Made by a program: the position numbers and the translations under genes
Source: Lentisphaerae bacterium RIFOXYA12_64_32
Lineage (GTDB): Bacteria > Verrucomicrobiota > Lentisphaeria > Oligosphaerales > YB12-FULL-65-16
NCBI GenBank assembly: GCA_001803235.1
Contig: MHBL01000055.1
Span: 18,913-82,912 of the forward strand
Direction: 5' to 3'
DNA length: 64,000 nt
The notes under the pieces: model-generated
What the model was told of the DNA's origin: nothing
The model's input: the letters and a program-made list of their open reading frames with translations, nothing else
The model's database searches: none
Shown here: in pieces, positions 1-9,654 of the stretch
How the letters are laid out: each line of letters starts with the position of its first letter
Numbering within the stretch: the first letter of the stretch is position 1

Positions 1-32
1 CCGCCGCCGGTCGGGAAGCGTGAAGAGTGGCG

Positions 33-160
33 GTGGCGCGGGACCTCTGGGACCGCCGCAGAGTGCCCTTGTGTCCGTCCCGGCCCGAGGCCCTCGGCCG
101 GGGATCCGTCTTCGCGCCAGCAGCGTCGCCGGACAGAGTCGGCCGAAGCGGGGTGCGATC
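33..160. repeat. Dispersed palindromic repeat R1, copy A (diverged)
   Basis: GC-rich intergenic element sharing blocks with the copies at 23396-23545 and 51516-51629: the left GGCGCGGGACCTC, the central GAGGCCCTCGGCCGGGGATC, then CGCCGGACAGAG and GCGGGGTGCG. The right part is rearranged relative to the other copies. It lies upstream of the sulfatase, and I see no gene in 1-238. Confidence 0.75.
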
Positions 161-238
161 GGTCGCATCCCAGCCCGGCAAACTGCATTTCTGCGGAGTC
201 GGAGCGCGAGTAGGAGCAGGCAGGTAGGAGCAACCATC

Positions 239-1807
239 ATGGCCACCAAGCGTCGAACGGGCACGCGCCCGAACATTCTGCTCCTGTTCACCGACATGCA
301 GCGGTTCGACACCATCCGGGCGCTGGGCAACCCGGTCATCAAGACGCCGAACCTGGACCGGCTCTGTGAGAACGGTGTTGCGTTCACCAACGCCTTTTCA
401 CCCTCGCCGGTCTGCGTCTCGGCGCGTTGCTCGATGATCTACGGGCAGTACCCGCACCGCACCGGCTGCTACGGCAACGAGCGCATGCCGGTGGACGACC
501 GCCGCACGTTCATGGGCGCGCTGACGGACGCCGGGTACCGCACACACGGCGTCGGCAAGTGCCACTTCACTCCGGACGGCAATGCTCTGCGCGGTTTCCA
601 GACGCGCGAGCGCCAGACGGAAGGCGGCGGTCGCAGCCTGGAGAACTTCCCGTACCTGCAACTGCTGCTCGACAAGGGGTACCGGCACGTCTGCGAAGTG
701 CACGGGGTGCGTGGTGAGATGTACTACGTGCCGCAGGTCTCGCAACTCCCGGCCGAACTGCACCCCAGCCAGTGGATTGCCGACCGTTCGATGGCCTTTC
801 TCCATGAGCAGGCGAAGGGCGGTGCGCCGTGGTACCTGTTCTCGAGTTTCATCCACCCGCACCCGCCGTTCACGCCGCCCACGCCGTGGCACAAGCTCTA
901 TCGCCCGACGCTGATGCCGCAGCCGAACGTGCCGCAGGACGTCGAGTCGCTGCAGACCTACGTCAACCTGATGCAGAACCGCTACAAGTACCGCGACCAG
1001 GGCCTGGACTTCAACCTCATCCGCGCCATGAAAGCCTACTACTACGCCTGCATCTCATTCGTCGATTTCCAGGTCGGGCGCATTCTGCAGGCGCTGGAGG
1101 AGACGAAGCAACTCGACAACACCCTGGTCCTGTTCACCTCGGATCATGGCGAGCACCTGGGCGACTACAACTGTTTCGGCAAGCGCAGCATGCACGACTC
1201 CTGCGCGCGGGTCCCGTTCATTGTCAGCCAGCCTGGCCGGTTCGAGGGTGGCAAGCGCTGCGACGCGCCGGTCAGTCTGGTGGACGTGGCGCCCACATTC
1301 CTGGCGGCTGCTGGGACGGCACTCGGCACGCACGAGAGCGACGGCGTCGACCTGGCGCAGGTGGTCGGCGGCACGGCGGACCGCAAGGCCGTGTTCTCGC
1401 AGTGTGCGGAAGTCTGGCTGCGGCCGGAGACGCTGCCGGGCGTGGACCTCAAGGACCCGGTCGCGCTGCGCGCGCTGATGTCGCAGTACATGGCGGTGTC
1501 GCGCGAGTGGAAATACGTCTACAGCGCCCCGGACGGCAAGGAATTTCTGTTCGACCGGGTGCGCGACCCGCTCGAGACGCGGAACCGCGCCAGCGTCCAG
1601 TTCTGTCGCCATGCCAAGGGCGAGATGCAGAAGGTCCTGATCCAGTTCCTGCGCCAGGGCGGTGAAACCGCCGGGCTTGACGGTGAGGGCTGGCGCCTAT
1701 TCCCCAAGTGTGAAGCGCCCGCCGACCCGGACGCCTGGCTGCTCATCCAGGATGGTTACACGCCGTGGACTGACACGCGCATTCCCGGCTACACTGACGC
1801 GTCATGA
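239..1807 (+). CDS. Sulfatase (type I, formylglycine-dependent)
   Basis: This 522-residue protein is a complete type I sulfatase, which hydrolyses sulfate esters, probably on glycans. The start is ATG 239 because TAGGAGCAACC lies just upstream; an open frame reaches back to position 20 but only through repeat DNA. The N-terminal metal-binding strand is NILLLFTDMQ (D19). The formylglycine site is C59-V-S-A-R63, which has Ser where CxPxR/CxAxR is usual. A second metal motif, TSDHGEHLGD, is present around residue 300. No signal peptide is obvious, so it may be cytoplasmic or the leader may be atypical. Pseudopilin 1 follows 45 bp downstream. The Cys-type site would need an activating enzyme, which is not in this window. 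The family call is firm; the substrate is unknown. Confidence 0.93.
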   Translation: MATKRRTGTRPNILLLFTDMQRFDTIRALGNPVIKTPNLDRLCENGVAFTNAFSPSPVCVSARCSMIYGQYPHRTGCYGNERMPVDDRRTFMGALTDAGYRTHGVGKCHFTPDGNALRGFQTRERQTEGGGRSLENFPYLQLLLDKGYRHVCEVHGVRGEMYYVPQVSQLPAELHPSQWIADRSMAFLHEQAKGGAPWYLFSSFIHPHPPFTPPTPWHKLYRPTLMPQPNVPQDVESLQTYVNLMQNRYKYRDQGLDFNLIRAMKAYYYACISFVDFQVGRILQALEETKQLDNTLVLFTSDHGEHLGDYNCFGKRSMHDSCARVPFIVSQPGRFEGGKRCDAPVSLVDVAPTFLAAAGTALGTHESDGVDLAQVVGGTADRKAVFSQCAEVWLRPETLPGVDLKDPVALRALMSQYMAVSREWKYVYSAPDGKEFLFDRVRDPLETRNRASVQFCRHAKGEMQKVLIQFLRQGGETAGLDGEGWRLFPKCEAPADPDAWLLIQDGYTPWTDTRIPGYTDAS

Positions 1808-1852
1808 CGGGCAGAGCGGAGAACCGATCCAGCCAGTGAGGAGGCTTCGGCG

Positions 1853-2539
1853 ATGCAGCAGGAAGTTCACATGCGGCGAGAGTTCACCTTGATCGAGCTG
1901 CTGGTGGTGATCGCGATCATCGCGATCTTGGCGTCCATGCTGTTGCCGTCGCTGCAACAGGCGAAGCTCAAGGCCAAGCAAGCCCAGTGCACGACCAACC
2001 TGAAGCAACTGCACCTCGGCGTGGAGATGTATGCCGACGAGAAAGACGAATGGCTTATCGTTGGCGGCGGCGGGGCCCAGTACATCAACACGCTTTGGCC
2101 GTATGTGCATCCGGAACTCGCGAGTGCCGTTGGCGGAATGACGGAGTGGAACGCGCGCGTGTACCTCTGCTCGCCGGCGCGGGATACGGCCTTCCGTTGC
2201 CCCGCGCTGCCGGCGAGTTTGTCGACAGGACAGCCGTTTGGCGGGTTTGGGTGGAACTACTACTACCTCGGTTACCTCGAAGTCTCGTTTGCGCCGCGCA
2301 TCAAGCGGCAGCAAATCGAGCAGCCGTCCGAAACGCTCATGATGGGGGACACGAAAGACGTGTTCGATGCGGCCCTCTGGTTCCAGAACTGCCATCTGTA
2401 CGCCACAGGGATCGCCACCATCGGCCCCGGGGATCGGCATAACCGCGGGATTAACGTCGTCTACGCGGACGGGCATACCGCCTGGCACACCCGGGTTTTC
2501 CTGCTCGGTCATGAGCGGCTGTACTGGCGGGACAAGTGA
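1853..2539 (+). CDS. Pseudopilin-like protein 1 (prepilin-type N-terminus, H-X9-DG C-terminus)
   Basis: A 228-residue protein whose N-terminus carries a type IV prepilin leader and helix, [20 protein letters not shown], followed by the conserved [11 protein letters not shown] and NLKQL segment. The C-terminus has His, nine residues, then Asp-Gly ([12 protein letters not shown]), the mark of the H-X9-DG processing-associated family common in PVC bacteria. The residue before the Phe is Glu rather than the classical Gly. ATG 1853 has GAGGAGG upstream; ATG 1871 (MRREF) is an alternative. Such proteins are thought to be processed by prepilin peptidase and exported by type II-like machinery; their role is unknown. 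It sits between a sulfatase and a TIM-barrel-like secreted protein, as two other copies here sit beside glycan-active proteins. Confidence 0.92.
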   Translation: MQQEVHMRREFTLIELLVVIAIIAILASMLLPSLQQAKLKAKQAQCTTNLKQLHLGVEMYADEKDEWLIVGGGGAQYINTLWPYVHPELASAVGGMTEWNARVYLCSPARDTAFRCPALPASLSTGQPFGGFGWNYYYLGYLEVSFAPRIKRQQIEQPSETLMMGDTKDVFDAALWFQNCHLYATGIATIGPGDRHNRGINVVYADGHTAWHTRVFLLGHERLYWRDK

Positions 2540-2652
2540 GAGGCGATGCGGCCGCGTGAACGACGAAGGGGAACGTGCCCACGGAGTCCCGAAATGACCG
2601 AGGGTGTCCCCGGATGCGGATCGGGTGTCATTCCAGCGGAAAGGCATAGGTC

Positions 2653-4065
2653 ATGTCAGAAAAACGTCTATCACGATGCATTGGCAAAGGCGTGGCGCTG
2701 AGCCCCTTACTGCTCATGGCGGCCAGTTGTGTTGTTGAACAAGGGGAGCGCGGCCAACGGGCCTCTTCGCGAACGGCCGCGGAGGGCGGGCCGGTCATCA
2801 CCTGCATTCTGGGCAGCGTTCTCCATCTCGAACAGCAGGAGATGAACGACGAGTTCCTCCGCGTCCGGCTGGCGGAACTGAAAGGCCAGGGTTTTTCGAT
2901 GTCGTGGGAGGCTGCGCCGCCGACGTGGTACGGTGATTTACTCGAAAACCCGTCACGGACCGCCTTTCTTCGCAAGAAAGCCGGGATGATGCTTGAAAAC
3001 GGGGTAGCCAGTGCTTTTGGATTCCACTGGCTGCAGATTTTTCCGAAGAAGAACGAGCCGGATTACCGCGAAACCCTGCTGGGGGTGACGCTGGACCCCG
3101 AGACCGGCGGCTTTGTGCGGACGGCTGAGGACATCATTCACAACGATCCCAAGGCAAAGGTTGCGCACCGGAATACCTGGGACTTCGGCAGCGAGGAAGC
3201 CCTGAGAGTCTTCGCCCAACGCGCCCATAGACTGTTTGAGCAGATGGGGCCGATGGAGATGTTCTACGTCGACGAGGTGCTGATCGCCTCTCCGGGCAAG
3301 AACTGGCTGGCCACCGCCAGCACCTACTGGACAAGTCCGACCTATAGCGAGGAATCGCTGGCATCCTTCCGGAAGTATCTCCGCGATAGGGGCTATCCAC
3401 TTGCCGATCAGGCGAAGTTCCCGGTGACCACGACTAATGTGCCGCCCGGTTTGGCCAGTGACGGCCTGCCCGCGATCAGGATTGACGACACCAATCGTGA
3501 GCGCCTGATCGAGGATAACGAGTGGCCCAAGGGCCCGCTTTGGTCGTACTGGTACGACTGGCGGGAAGACCTCTATGCGCGCTGGGTGGATGCCGTCACG
3601 TCAGCGGCGTTTGACGTGTGGGGCAAGTTGCCCCACTGGCAAGGATGCATGGTTTCGCATCCGGTGCATTGGTTCTGTCCGGCGCTCGGCCCGAATCCCG
3701 ACAAACTCGGCGCCTTGCCCCATGTGGATTATCTGGTGGCCGGGTATACGTCGGGACTCCGCTACGCAACCGTCAAGGACGCCGCTTTGCGGCATGGCAA
3801 GAAATGGGGTGGCATGGTGGAACTGCATCGCTACGGCCAAGAGGAAGGCATGGATCCCGACGGGATATTGAAGTCTTTCCAGACCCAGGTCAACGCGGGT
3901 GCCTCTTTCATGCTTGTGTACCCGGGCACGGCTTTTCGCCAGGATCGCCCGGGGCCTCGCAAGGACGGCCTGTCGTACTCGCCGGCCCAGGTCGAGGCGT
4001 GGCGCAAATGCATCGCGTGGCTGGAACAGGGCCGCACCTACAAGCGGATCGTGCCCGCACCGTAG
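2653..4065 (+). CDS. Secreted or lipoprotein-like TIM-barrel protein, unassigned
   Basis: A 470-residue protein with an N-terminal hydrophobic segment ending LLLMAASC, a plausible but imperfect lipobox, so it is probably membrane-anchored outside the cytoplasm. The body has the feel of a glycoside hydrolase barrel: aromatic-rich segments, FHWLQIF, and an acidic strand end MFYVDEVLI around residue 205. I cannot place it in a numbered GH family. ATG 2653 follows GGAAAGG at normal spacing. It lies 113 bp after pseudopilin 1 and just before the giant GH20 gene, so a role in glycan breakdown is inferred from context only. Confidence 0.75.
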   Translation: MSEKRLSRCIGKGVALSPLLLMAASCVVEQGERGQRASSRTAAEGGPVITCILGSVLHLEQQEMNDEFLRVRLAELKGQGFSMSWEAAPPTWYGDLLENPSRTAFLRKKAGMMLENGVASAFGFHWLQIFPKKNEPDYRETLLGVTLDPETGGFVRTAEDIIHNDPKAKVAHRNTWDFGSEEALRVFAQRAHRLFEQMGPMEMFYVDEVLIASPGKNWLATASTYWTSPTYSEESLASFRKYLRDRGYPLADQAKFPVTTTNVPPGLASDGLPAIRIDDTNRERLIEDNEWPKGPLWSYWYDWREDLYARWVDAVTSAAFDVWGKLPHWQGCMVSHPVHWFCPALGPNPDKLGALPHVDYLVAGYTSGLRYATVKDAALRHGKKWGGMVELHRYGQEEGMDPDGILKSFQTQVNAGASFMLVYPGTAFRQDRPGPRKDGLSYSPAQVEAWRKCIAWLEQGRTYKRIVPAP

Positions 4066-4117
4066 CAAGGCGCATCCCGACGCTGCCGCGGCACGGAACA
4101 GAAAGGGTCCGGGAAAG

Positions 4118-7100
4118 ATGGCCAGGGAAACAGAACGTCACATTCCAGTGACTGAACCGATACGCCTCGTGGGTGTTTGTTCCAAGACTCACCGTGACGC
4201 GCAAGATGAACTCCTGCGCGTGACGGGGGACGCGGCTCACGAGGCCGTTCACCCTCCAGGGCAAGCATCAGGCTTGCCGCGGGGATTCAGCTTGCGGGGC
4301 ACGCGTGGTCACCATGGAGAGGTCCGGTTTCCCGCCGGTATCATATCGCGACTGCTTGTGGTGGCGGGCGTGTTGTGGGCCGGCGTGGGCGCCGGCGCTG
4401 AGCCGCTGGCGTCGGTACGGCGGGGCGAGATGGCCTTTGGCATTTCGACGGACGGTCACTTCAGCTTGGACTACAAGGGCCTGCCGATTGTGCGCGACGG
4501 CTTCCTCTCCTTCGCCAATGCCGGCTGGAAGACCAGGGAGTGGGAGGCCGGCGCGCGATACACCATCCAGCCTGTTGCGGGCGAGGCGCGAGACGACGGG
4601 CGGATCGAGGTGGTGGCGGCTGAGAACGCCATGTGTGCCGGTACGCAAGGCTTTGTGCTGACACCGGATTCATTGACCTGCGACACCGAATATGAAGTCA
4701 AACCGGAAACGTCCACGCGTTTTGCCTTCTTTGAACTGTTTCTCAACCGTGACCTTGTTGCGGGCGCCGCATACGAGGCGGAGGCGGGGGCGGCGGCTGA
4801 CAGCGTCCGCACGGTCTCCGGCGTCTTGACCGTAGACGACACCAGGCCAGGCGCTTTGCCCGTCATCCCCAATCTCGTGAAGGCCACTCTGAACACGGAC
4901 CTTGGGGAGATCATGCTGACCATGACCTCGCAATCCTTGACCGATGGGGTCGCCGATCCCAAGTGGCTGCTGCGCAGCACGTACGGCCAGACCTGGAGAC
5001 CTGTCCCGCTGCAAACCTTCTCACTCTTTCATCTTGTCGATCCCGTACCCGATTCGGGGGTGAAGTGCCGCCTTTCGTTCTCGCTGCGGTTTCATCCCGC
5101 CGCGGACCTGGACACCCGTCTTCTTGTCCGGGACCTGGAGCAGGGGTTGAAGTCCGTCGTCGGCGCGGCTGAGGCGGAAGCTCTCCTGGGCAAACTGCCC
5201 GCGGTCCCCGCGAACCGCGTCCAAGCCCTGCAAACAGCCCTGGACGAGGCCTGTCGCCAGTGGCAGGCGGAGCGGCAGCGGCAGGCGCGGTCGCCAGCGC
5301 AACCCTACATCATCCCGCAACCGCAAGAGATGGCGCTTGGGGCTGGGCATTTCGTGGTCACGCCGGGCGTGGTGATTCTGGCACCGCCCGATCTCTCGGC
5401 TCGCGAGCGGACGGGGGTGGACACGCTGGTCCAGGAACTGCGGGAACGTTTCGGAATCGTCGCCAGCGTCCGAACGGTGACGCCGGCCGATTCGGCGCTG
5501 GGGGCGATCGTTCTGGGCGAGCCCGTGCGCAATCCGCTGGCCGCCGCATGCTTGAAGCGGTGGAATCTTGATGTCACTCCCGCCTCGCCTGGTCCCGAAG
5601 GATATGTGTTGCATTCAACGCCCGACGGGGTGGTGGTCGCGGGCAGCGATGCGGCAGGAACATTCTATGGGATTCAGTCCCTGATTCAACTTCTCCGGCG
5701 AGATGCGAACGGGACGGTCACCGTGCCTGAAACGACCATCCGCGATTGGCCGGACATGAAATGGCGGGGCGTCCATCTCAGGTGGGCCACGGCCAACGCC
5801 ACGACCGAAGACCTGCGACGGGTCATTCGCCAGGTCGCGGCGCGCTATAAACTGAATTGTGTGATGTTCGGGGGCTGGCACGATCTTTTTCAGTGGAAGA
5901 GCCACCCGGAAATGACGCCGTCCGGCAAAGGGGTGACCATGGATGAGCTGGGGCGGACCGCCCAATACGCCCGCGACCACTTTCTGGAGTTCGTTCCCTC
6001 TTTTCAGGCCTTCGGGCATGTCAGCGACTTGCGGAAGGTGCATCCTGAGATTGCCGAGCCAACGGATGCCAACAGCCACTGGAACGACTCCTATTGTCCC
6101 TCGAATCCCGCCACCTATGCGCTCCTCTTCGACATGTGGCAGGAGGTCATCGATGCCACCCGGCCGCGCTATTTCCACATCGGGCACGACGAGACCGGCC
6201 CCATCGGGGTCTGTGACCGGTGCAAGGGAAAGTCTCACAAGCAACTGTTTGCCGATGATGTGATTCTTATCCACGACTGGCTGAAGGCCCGGGACGTGCA
6301 GACGATCATGTGGGGCGACATGCTCCTCCACACGGACTGGCGCACCAAAGGGCCATTCTTCAACTACGCCGAAGGGACTACGACCGCGGACAATCCCGAC
6401 GGGACCGACAAGGCCATCGACCTCATCCCCAAAGACATCATCGTCGCCGATTGGCAATACGGTCCATTGCCGCCGAAGACCGCCGTGCCGGCTGCCGTGC
6501 TCGGCGGCGCCGTCGCGTTTCCGACAGTCAGCTATTTTGTGGGCAAAGGGTTTCGCGTCCTGGGCTGTCCCTGGTACGACAGCATCAACAACTACTACCT
6601 GGCCGAAACAGTGAAGACCTCCGGGGCGCTGGGCATGATGGTCACCGACTGGGGGCTCGCGTACACGATGTCCGTGGCGGCCACCTCGGTGCTGGGCGCC
6701 GAATACGCCTGGACCCCCGGCCGTCCGGCGCTCGACCGATTGCCCTATGTCCCAGCCCGGGTCCTGGCGAACCAGTTCCGGCCCCGCCGTCCGTCCGACG
6801 CGTTGGACGCGGTCTTCACACCGTTGGATATTGCCGCTCAGGCCAACCGTCGCGTGACCTGCACGGACGACAAGGACCGGACAAGCTGGTTCGGGGAGGG
6901 ACCGGCGCATGACCTGCGGATGCTTCGTGGCGGGAAGCAGACTCTCTCGGGAATGGACTTCCTTCTTCCTGCCGCCCCGGACGGGTCGGGCAAATGCATC
7001 CTTCTGGGAGCGCCAGGCGGCACCGATGTGCCAGCCGATGCCAGCATCGCCATCGGCCAGTGTGCCGGCAGTCTGCTGATCTTGACGGCGCTGACGGTAA

Positions 7101-9562
7101 GCAAGCCGGCGGTGGCGCTTGTCGCCGTCGCCCGAATGACGGCGCGTTACCAGGACGGCGCCAGCACCACAATGGAACTGAAAGAAAACCTTCATGTCAC
7201 CGACTGGCGCACCTACAAACCTCGGTTGAACGCCTGGCACTGGCGCGAGGGATACGACGAGCTCTTCGGCGCCAGGCCCGCGTTCCGCGGCCTGACGCGA
7301 TCCGGCGAGGCCGTGAACCTGCAAGCCTGCGAATGGGTGAACCCTCATCCCAACAAGACCGTCGTTTCCCTGGAACTGGCGGTCACGCGCCGGGACCCAG
7401 GACTGCGGCTGGCGATCCTGGGCGTAACGGCGGTTGCCGCGGCCACAGAGCCGGCGCCGCGCCACAGCCCCTTCGGCGTGCGTGCGTTCCATGTGAGCCT
7501 CCACCCGGAATCGCGATCCATGGACTGGTATCACGAACTGATCGACGATCTGGCCAGGCGGGGGTACACCATGCTCGTGATCGGTCTGGGTGGCGAGTAT
7601 GCGCCGTACACGATTCCGACCCCGGGTTTGGTGGCCTTGAAGAGGTGTACTGACGAGGAACTCAAGCAACTCTTCGTGCATGCACGGCGGGTCGGGCTGG
7701 AGCCGGTCATGGAAATCAAGATCCTCGCCAAACAGCAGCGCATCCTCGCGCAACTGGCCGAGCAGCACCCGGGACTACTCGTGCCTGGCACCCGCTTCAG
7801 GGCCGGACTGCTCAATGCCGGATACAAGTTTCCCGATGGGCGCGAGGCGTTTGCGGCGATCGATCTGGCGATGATCCAGTGGGGCCTGGACCTGATCGCT
7901 GAAATCCGGCCCCGGTACTGGTTGCTGGGCTGCGACGAAATTCCCGTCGATCAACTTGCCGCCGCCGCCAAACCCATGGGGCTGACCGCAGCGGAGTTGC
8001 TGGCCCAGTGCCTGAATCGCGCCACTGACCTGCTGCTGGAGCGGGGCATCACCCCGATCATCTGGGGCGACATGTTGCTCTCGCCGCGACTGGCCCAGCC
8101 GGGACACGGGGTGGTCGGGTTCGATCACGATCCGAGGTTCGCCCGGCTGGCCCCCACGACCAATCCCCTATACGCCGAATTCCTCGGCGAGACTGGAGTC
8201 AGCACCGTCACCGCCATGAACCACCTGCGTCACCGCGAACAGATTGTTGTCGCCGACTGGTACTACGGCCCGCAAGAGGACGGCGAATTTCCATCGGTGG
8301 ATTACTTTCAGGCGATGGGTTTCAAGGATGTCTGGGGCGCCACATGGTTCACCGAGGAGAACATTGCCCAGTTCAGCCGCTATGCCGCGGCGCGGAAATG
8401 CGGCGGCATGATGGCAACCAGTTGGCATACGTCCTTTTCGTCGCCCGTGAGGCACTTGTTCTACCGCATCGTCAACTCGATCGTCTACTTCTCGAACCCA
8501 GAATTCAAACCACCCGCCATTGCGGTGAGTTACCGGATGACGGGGCGCGCGACAGATCGCGCCGGCGACGAGCAGCACGCCGGCGTCTTTCAGGCCCCGG
8601 CGGATCATATCGTGCTTGAGGCGCCAATTCCGCCTGATGTCGTGCCCGAGCATGCCGTGGCGCGCGTCGTGCCAAACGGCGGCGGCGCCGAGTTGTCCAG
8701 CCCCCTGAACTTTGATGTCCAAAGCCGTTCTCTACGGGGCGAGATTCGGATTCCGGGCAACCTAGGCGAGTGGCCGCAGATGTTCGATCTGGATGTCCAT
8801 TACGAGATCAAAGAGAACGGGTACCTGGTACAGAACCTCCAGCGGGGCGCCTTGGTCATCGCGGCCGCCCCGCCGCCCGTTGCGGGCGATACGGCGACTA
8901 CGGCGTTGTACCTCGCCGACTTCTCGAAAGCCACCCCGCAAGACATGGCGGGGCGCCTGTTCACCGCCCCCGGACGCTACGGCGGCACGATCTTCCTCCG
9001 GGGCCCGACGGCGACCCAAGAACCGGTCGCCGGGGCGCTGGACTGTACTTGGGCCAACGCAGTCTATGGCTATCCGGCCCCCGGGCTGTGGGATGCCATC
9101 CAAGCCGAGGGTGTGGATCTCGCGGTAGAGTTCCAGGTCGACGGCGCCATTGCGCAGGACAAGTGGGCCGTCCTGTTGGGCTACGGTCACGTCGTGTCCG
9201 GGTTCCGGGTCTTGATGGACACTCAGCGGCGGATCGCCTTGTTCGGCAAGACCGTCGCGGACGGCAAGCCGTTCTGTATCGTATCCCCGCGGCCCGTCGC
9301 CCCAGGACAATGGCACGCGGCCAAGATCGCGTTCTCGCCCCCGAACCTGCAGGGGAAACGCACCGCCTCTATCCAGGTCAACGACGACAAGCCGGTGACG
9401 ACCACGCTGAGCAGCAAGCTCGTGCTGCCGGATCTGCCCATCGGTTTCGGCATACAGTTTGCCCCGCACCTGGACACCGGTGTCAGGGAGTGGCTCGCTT
9501 TTCCCGGGTCGATCCGCAAGATCGAGGTCACGCAGCAGACAGGGGCAGCGCCGGGCCGTTAA
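4118..9562 (+). CDS. Giant secreted GH20-family protein with two (beta/alpha)8-like barrels
   Basis: This 1814-residue protein contains, in order: a hydrophobic export segment (about 76-95), a beta-rich N-terminal region, a GH20b-like domain (about 396-545, beginning YIIPQPQEMALG), a GH20 catalytic barrel (about 547-900), a second GH20-like barrel (about 1115-1467), and a C-terminal jelly-roll (about 1600-1810). The first barrel has HIGHDE with the catalytic pair D691-E692 and a CDRC motif nearby; the second has LLGCDE with D1273-E1274. Both carry a WGDML strand. GH20 enzymes remove N-acetylhexosamine by substrate-assisted catalysis. ATG 4118 puts the signal peptide about 75 residues in, so TTG 4292, preceded by GGGGA, may be the true start. 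It heads a coupled group with the next two genes. Confidence 0.88.
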   Translation: MARETERHIPVTEPIRLVGVCSKTHRDAQDELLRVTGDAAHEAVHPPGQASGLPRGFSLRGTRGHHGEVRFPAGIISRLLVVAGVLWAGVGAGAEPLASVRRGEMAFGISTDGHFSLDYKGLPIVRDGFLSFANAGWKTREWEAGARYTIQPVAGEARDDGRIEVVAAENAMCAGTQGFVLTPDSLTCDTEYEVKPETSTRFAFFELFLNRDLVAGAAYEAEAGAAADSVRTVSGVLTVDDTRPGALPVIPNLVKATLNTDLGEIMLTMTSQSLTDGVADPKWLLRSTYGQTWRPVPLQTFSLFHLVDPVPDSGVKCRLSFSLRFHPAADLDTRLLVRDLEQGLKSVVGAAEAEALLGKLPAVPANRVQALQTALDEACRQWQAERQRQARSPAQPYIIPQPQEMALGAGHFVVTPGVVILAPPDLSARERTGVDTLVQELRERFGIVASVRTVTPADSALGAIVLGEPVRNPLAAACLKRWNLDVTPASPGPEGYVLHSTPDGVVVAGSDAAGTFYGIQSLIQLLRRDANGTVTVPETTIRDWPDMKWRGVHLRWATANATTEDLRRVIRQVAARYKLNCVMFGGWHDLFQWKSHPEMTPSGKGVTMDELGRTAQYARDHFLEFVPSFQAFGHVSDLRKVHPEIAEPTDANSHWNDSYCPSNPATYALLFDMWQEVIDATRPRYFHIGHDETGPIGVCDRCKGKSHKQLFADDVILIHDWLKARDVQTIMWGDMLLHTDWRTKGPFFNYAEGTTTADNPDGTDKAIDLIPKDIIVADWQYGPLPPKTAVPAAVLGGAVAFPTVSYFVGKGFRVLGCPWYDSINNYYLAETVKTSGALGMMVTDWGLAYTMSVAATSVLGAEYAWTPGRPALDRLPYVPARVLANQFRPRRPSDALDAVFTPLDIAAQANRRVTCTDDKDRTSWFGEGPAHDLRMLRGGKQTLSGMDFLLPAAPDGSGKCILLGAPGGTDVPADASIAIGQCAGSLLILTALTVSKPAVALVAVARMTARYQDGASTTMELKENLHVTDWRTYKPRLNAWHWREGYDELFGARPAFRGLTRSGEAVNLQACEWVNPHPNKTVVSLELAVTRRDPGLRLAILGVTAVAAATEPAPRHSPFGVRAFHVSLHPESRSMDWYHELIDDLARRGYTMLVIGLGGEYAPYTIPTPGLVALKRCTDEELKQLFVHARRVGLEPVMEIKILAKQQRILAQLAEQHPGLLVPGTRFRAGLLNAGYKFPDGREAFAAIDLAMIQWGLDLIAEIRPRYWLLGCDEIPVDQLAAAAKPMGLTAAELLAQCLNRATDLLLERGITPIIWGDMLLSPRLAQPGHGVVGFDHDPRFARLAPTTNPLYAEFLGETGVSTVTAMNHLRHREQIVVADWYYGPQEDGEFPSVDYFQAMGFKDVWGATWFTEENIAQFSRYAAARKCGGMMATSWHTSFSSPVRHLFYRIVNSIVYFSNPEFKPPAIAVSYRMTGRATDRAGDEQHAGVFQAPADHIVLEAPIPPDVVPEHAVARVVPNGGGAELSSPLNFDVQSRSLRGEIRIPGNLGEWPQMFDLDVHYEIKENGYLVQNLQRGALVIAAAPPPVAGDTATTALYLADFSKATPQDMAGRLFTAPGRYGGTIFLRGPTATQEPVAGALDCTWANAVYGYPAPGLWDAIQAEGVDLAVEFQVDGAIAQDKWAVLLGYGHVVSGFRVLMDTQRRIALFGKTVADGKPFCIVSPRPVAPGQWHAAKIAFSPPNLQGKRTASIQVNDDKPVTTTLSSKLVLPDLPIGFGIQFAPHLDTGVREWLAFPGSIRKIEVTQQTGAAPGR

Positions 9563-9572
9563 CAAGTGGGGG

Positions 9573-9614
9573 TCGCCCGGCGCGCACCCCGCAACCGACA
9601 GCCGCGCCGGGCGA
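9573..9614 (+). promoter_or_regulatory. Perfect 12-bp inverted repeat (mRNA hairpin) between coupled genes
   Basis: TCGCCCGGCGCG at 9573-9584 pairs exactly with CGCGCCGGGCGA at 9603-9614 across an 18-nt loop. It sits between the stop of the giant GH20 gene and the ribosome-binding site of the next gene. There is no T-tract, so a processing, stability or attenuation hairpin is more likely than an intrinsic terminator. Confidence 0.5.
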
Positions 9615-9654
9615 GTATGCGGAAAATGCCGCCGAGTGGCCGAGGAGGACCGGG

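Noticed and set aside
20..238. N-terminal extension of the sulfatase
   Set aside because: The extension is encoded by repeat R1 and the ribosome-binding site clearly serves ATG 239.
5615..7768. 717-codon open frame on the minus strand
   Set aside because: It lies opposite the GH20 barrel whose catalytic motifs are conserved; no ribosome-binding site or domain.
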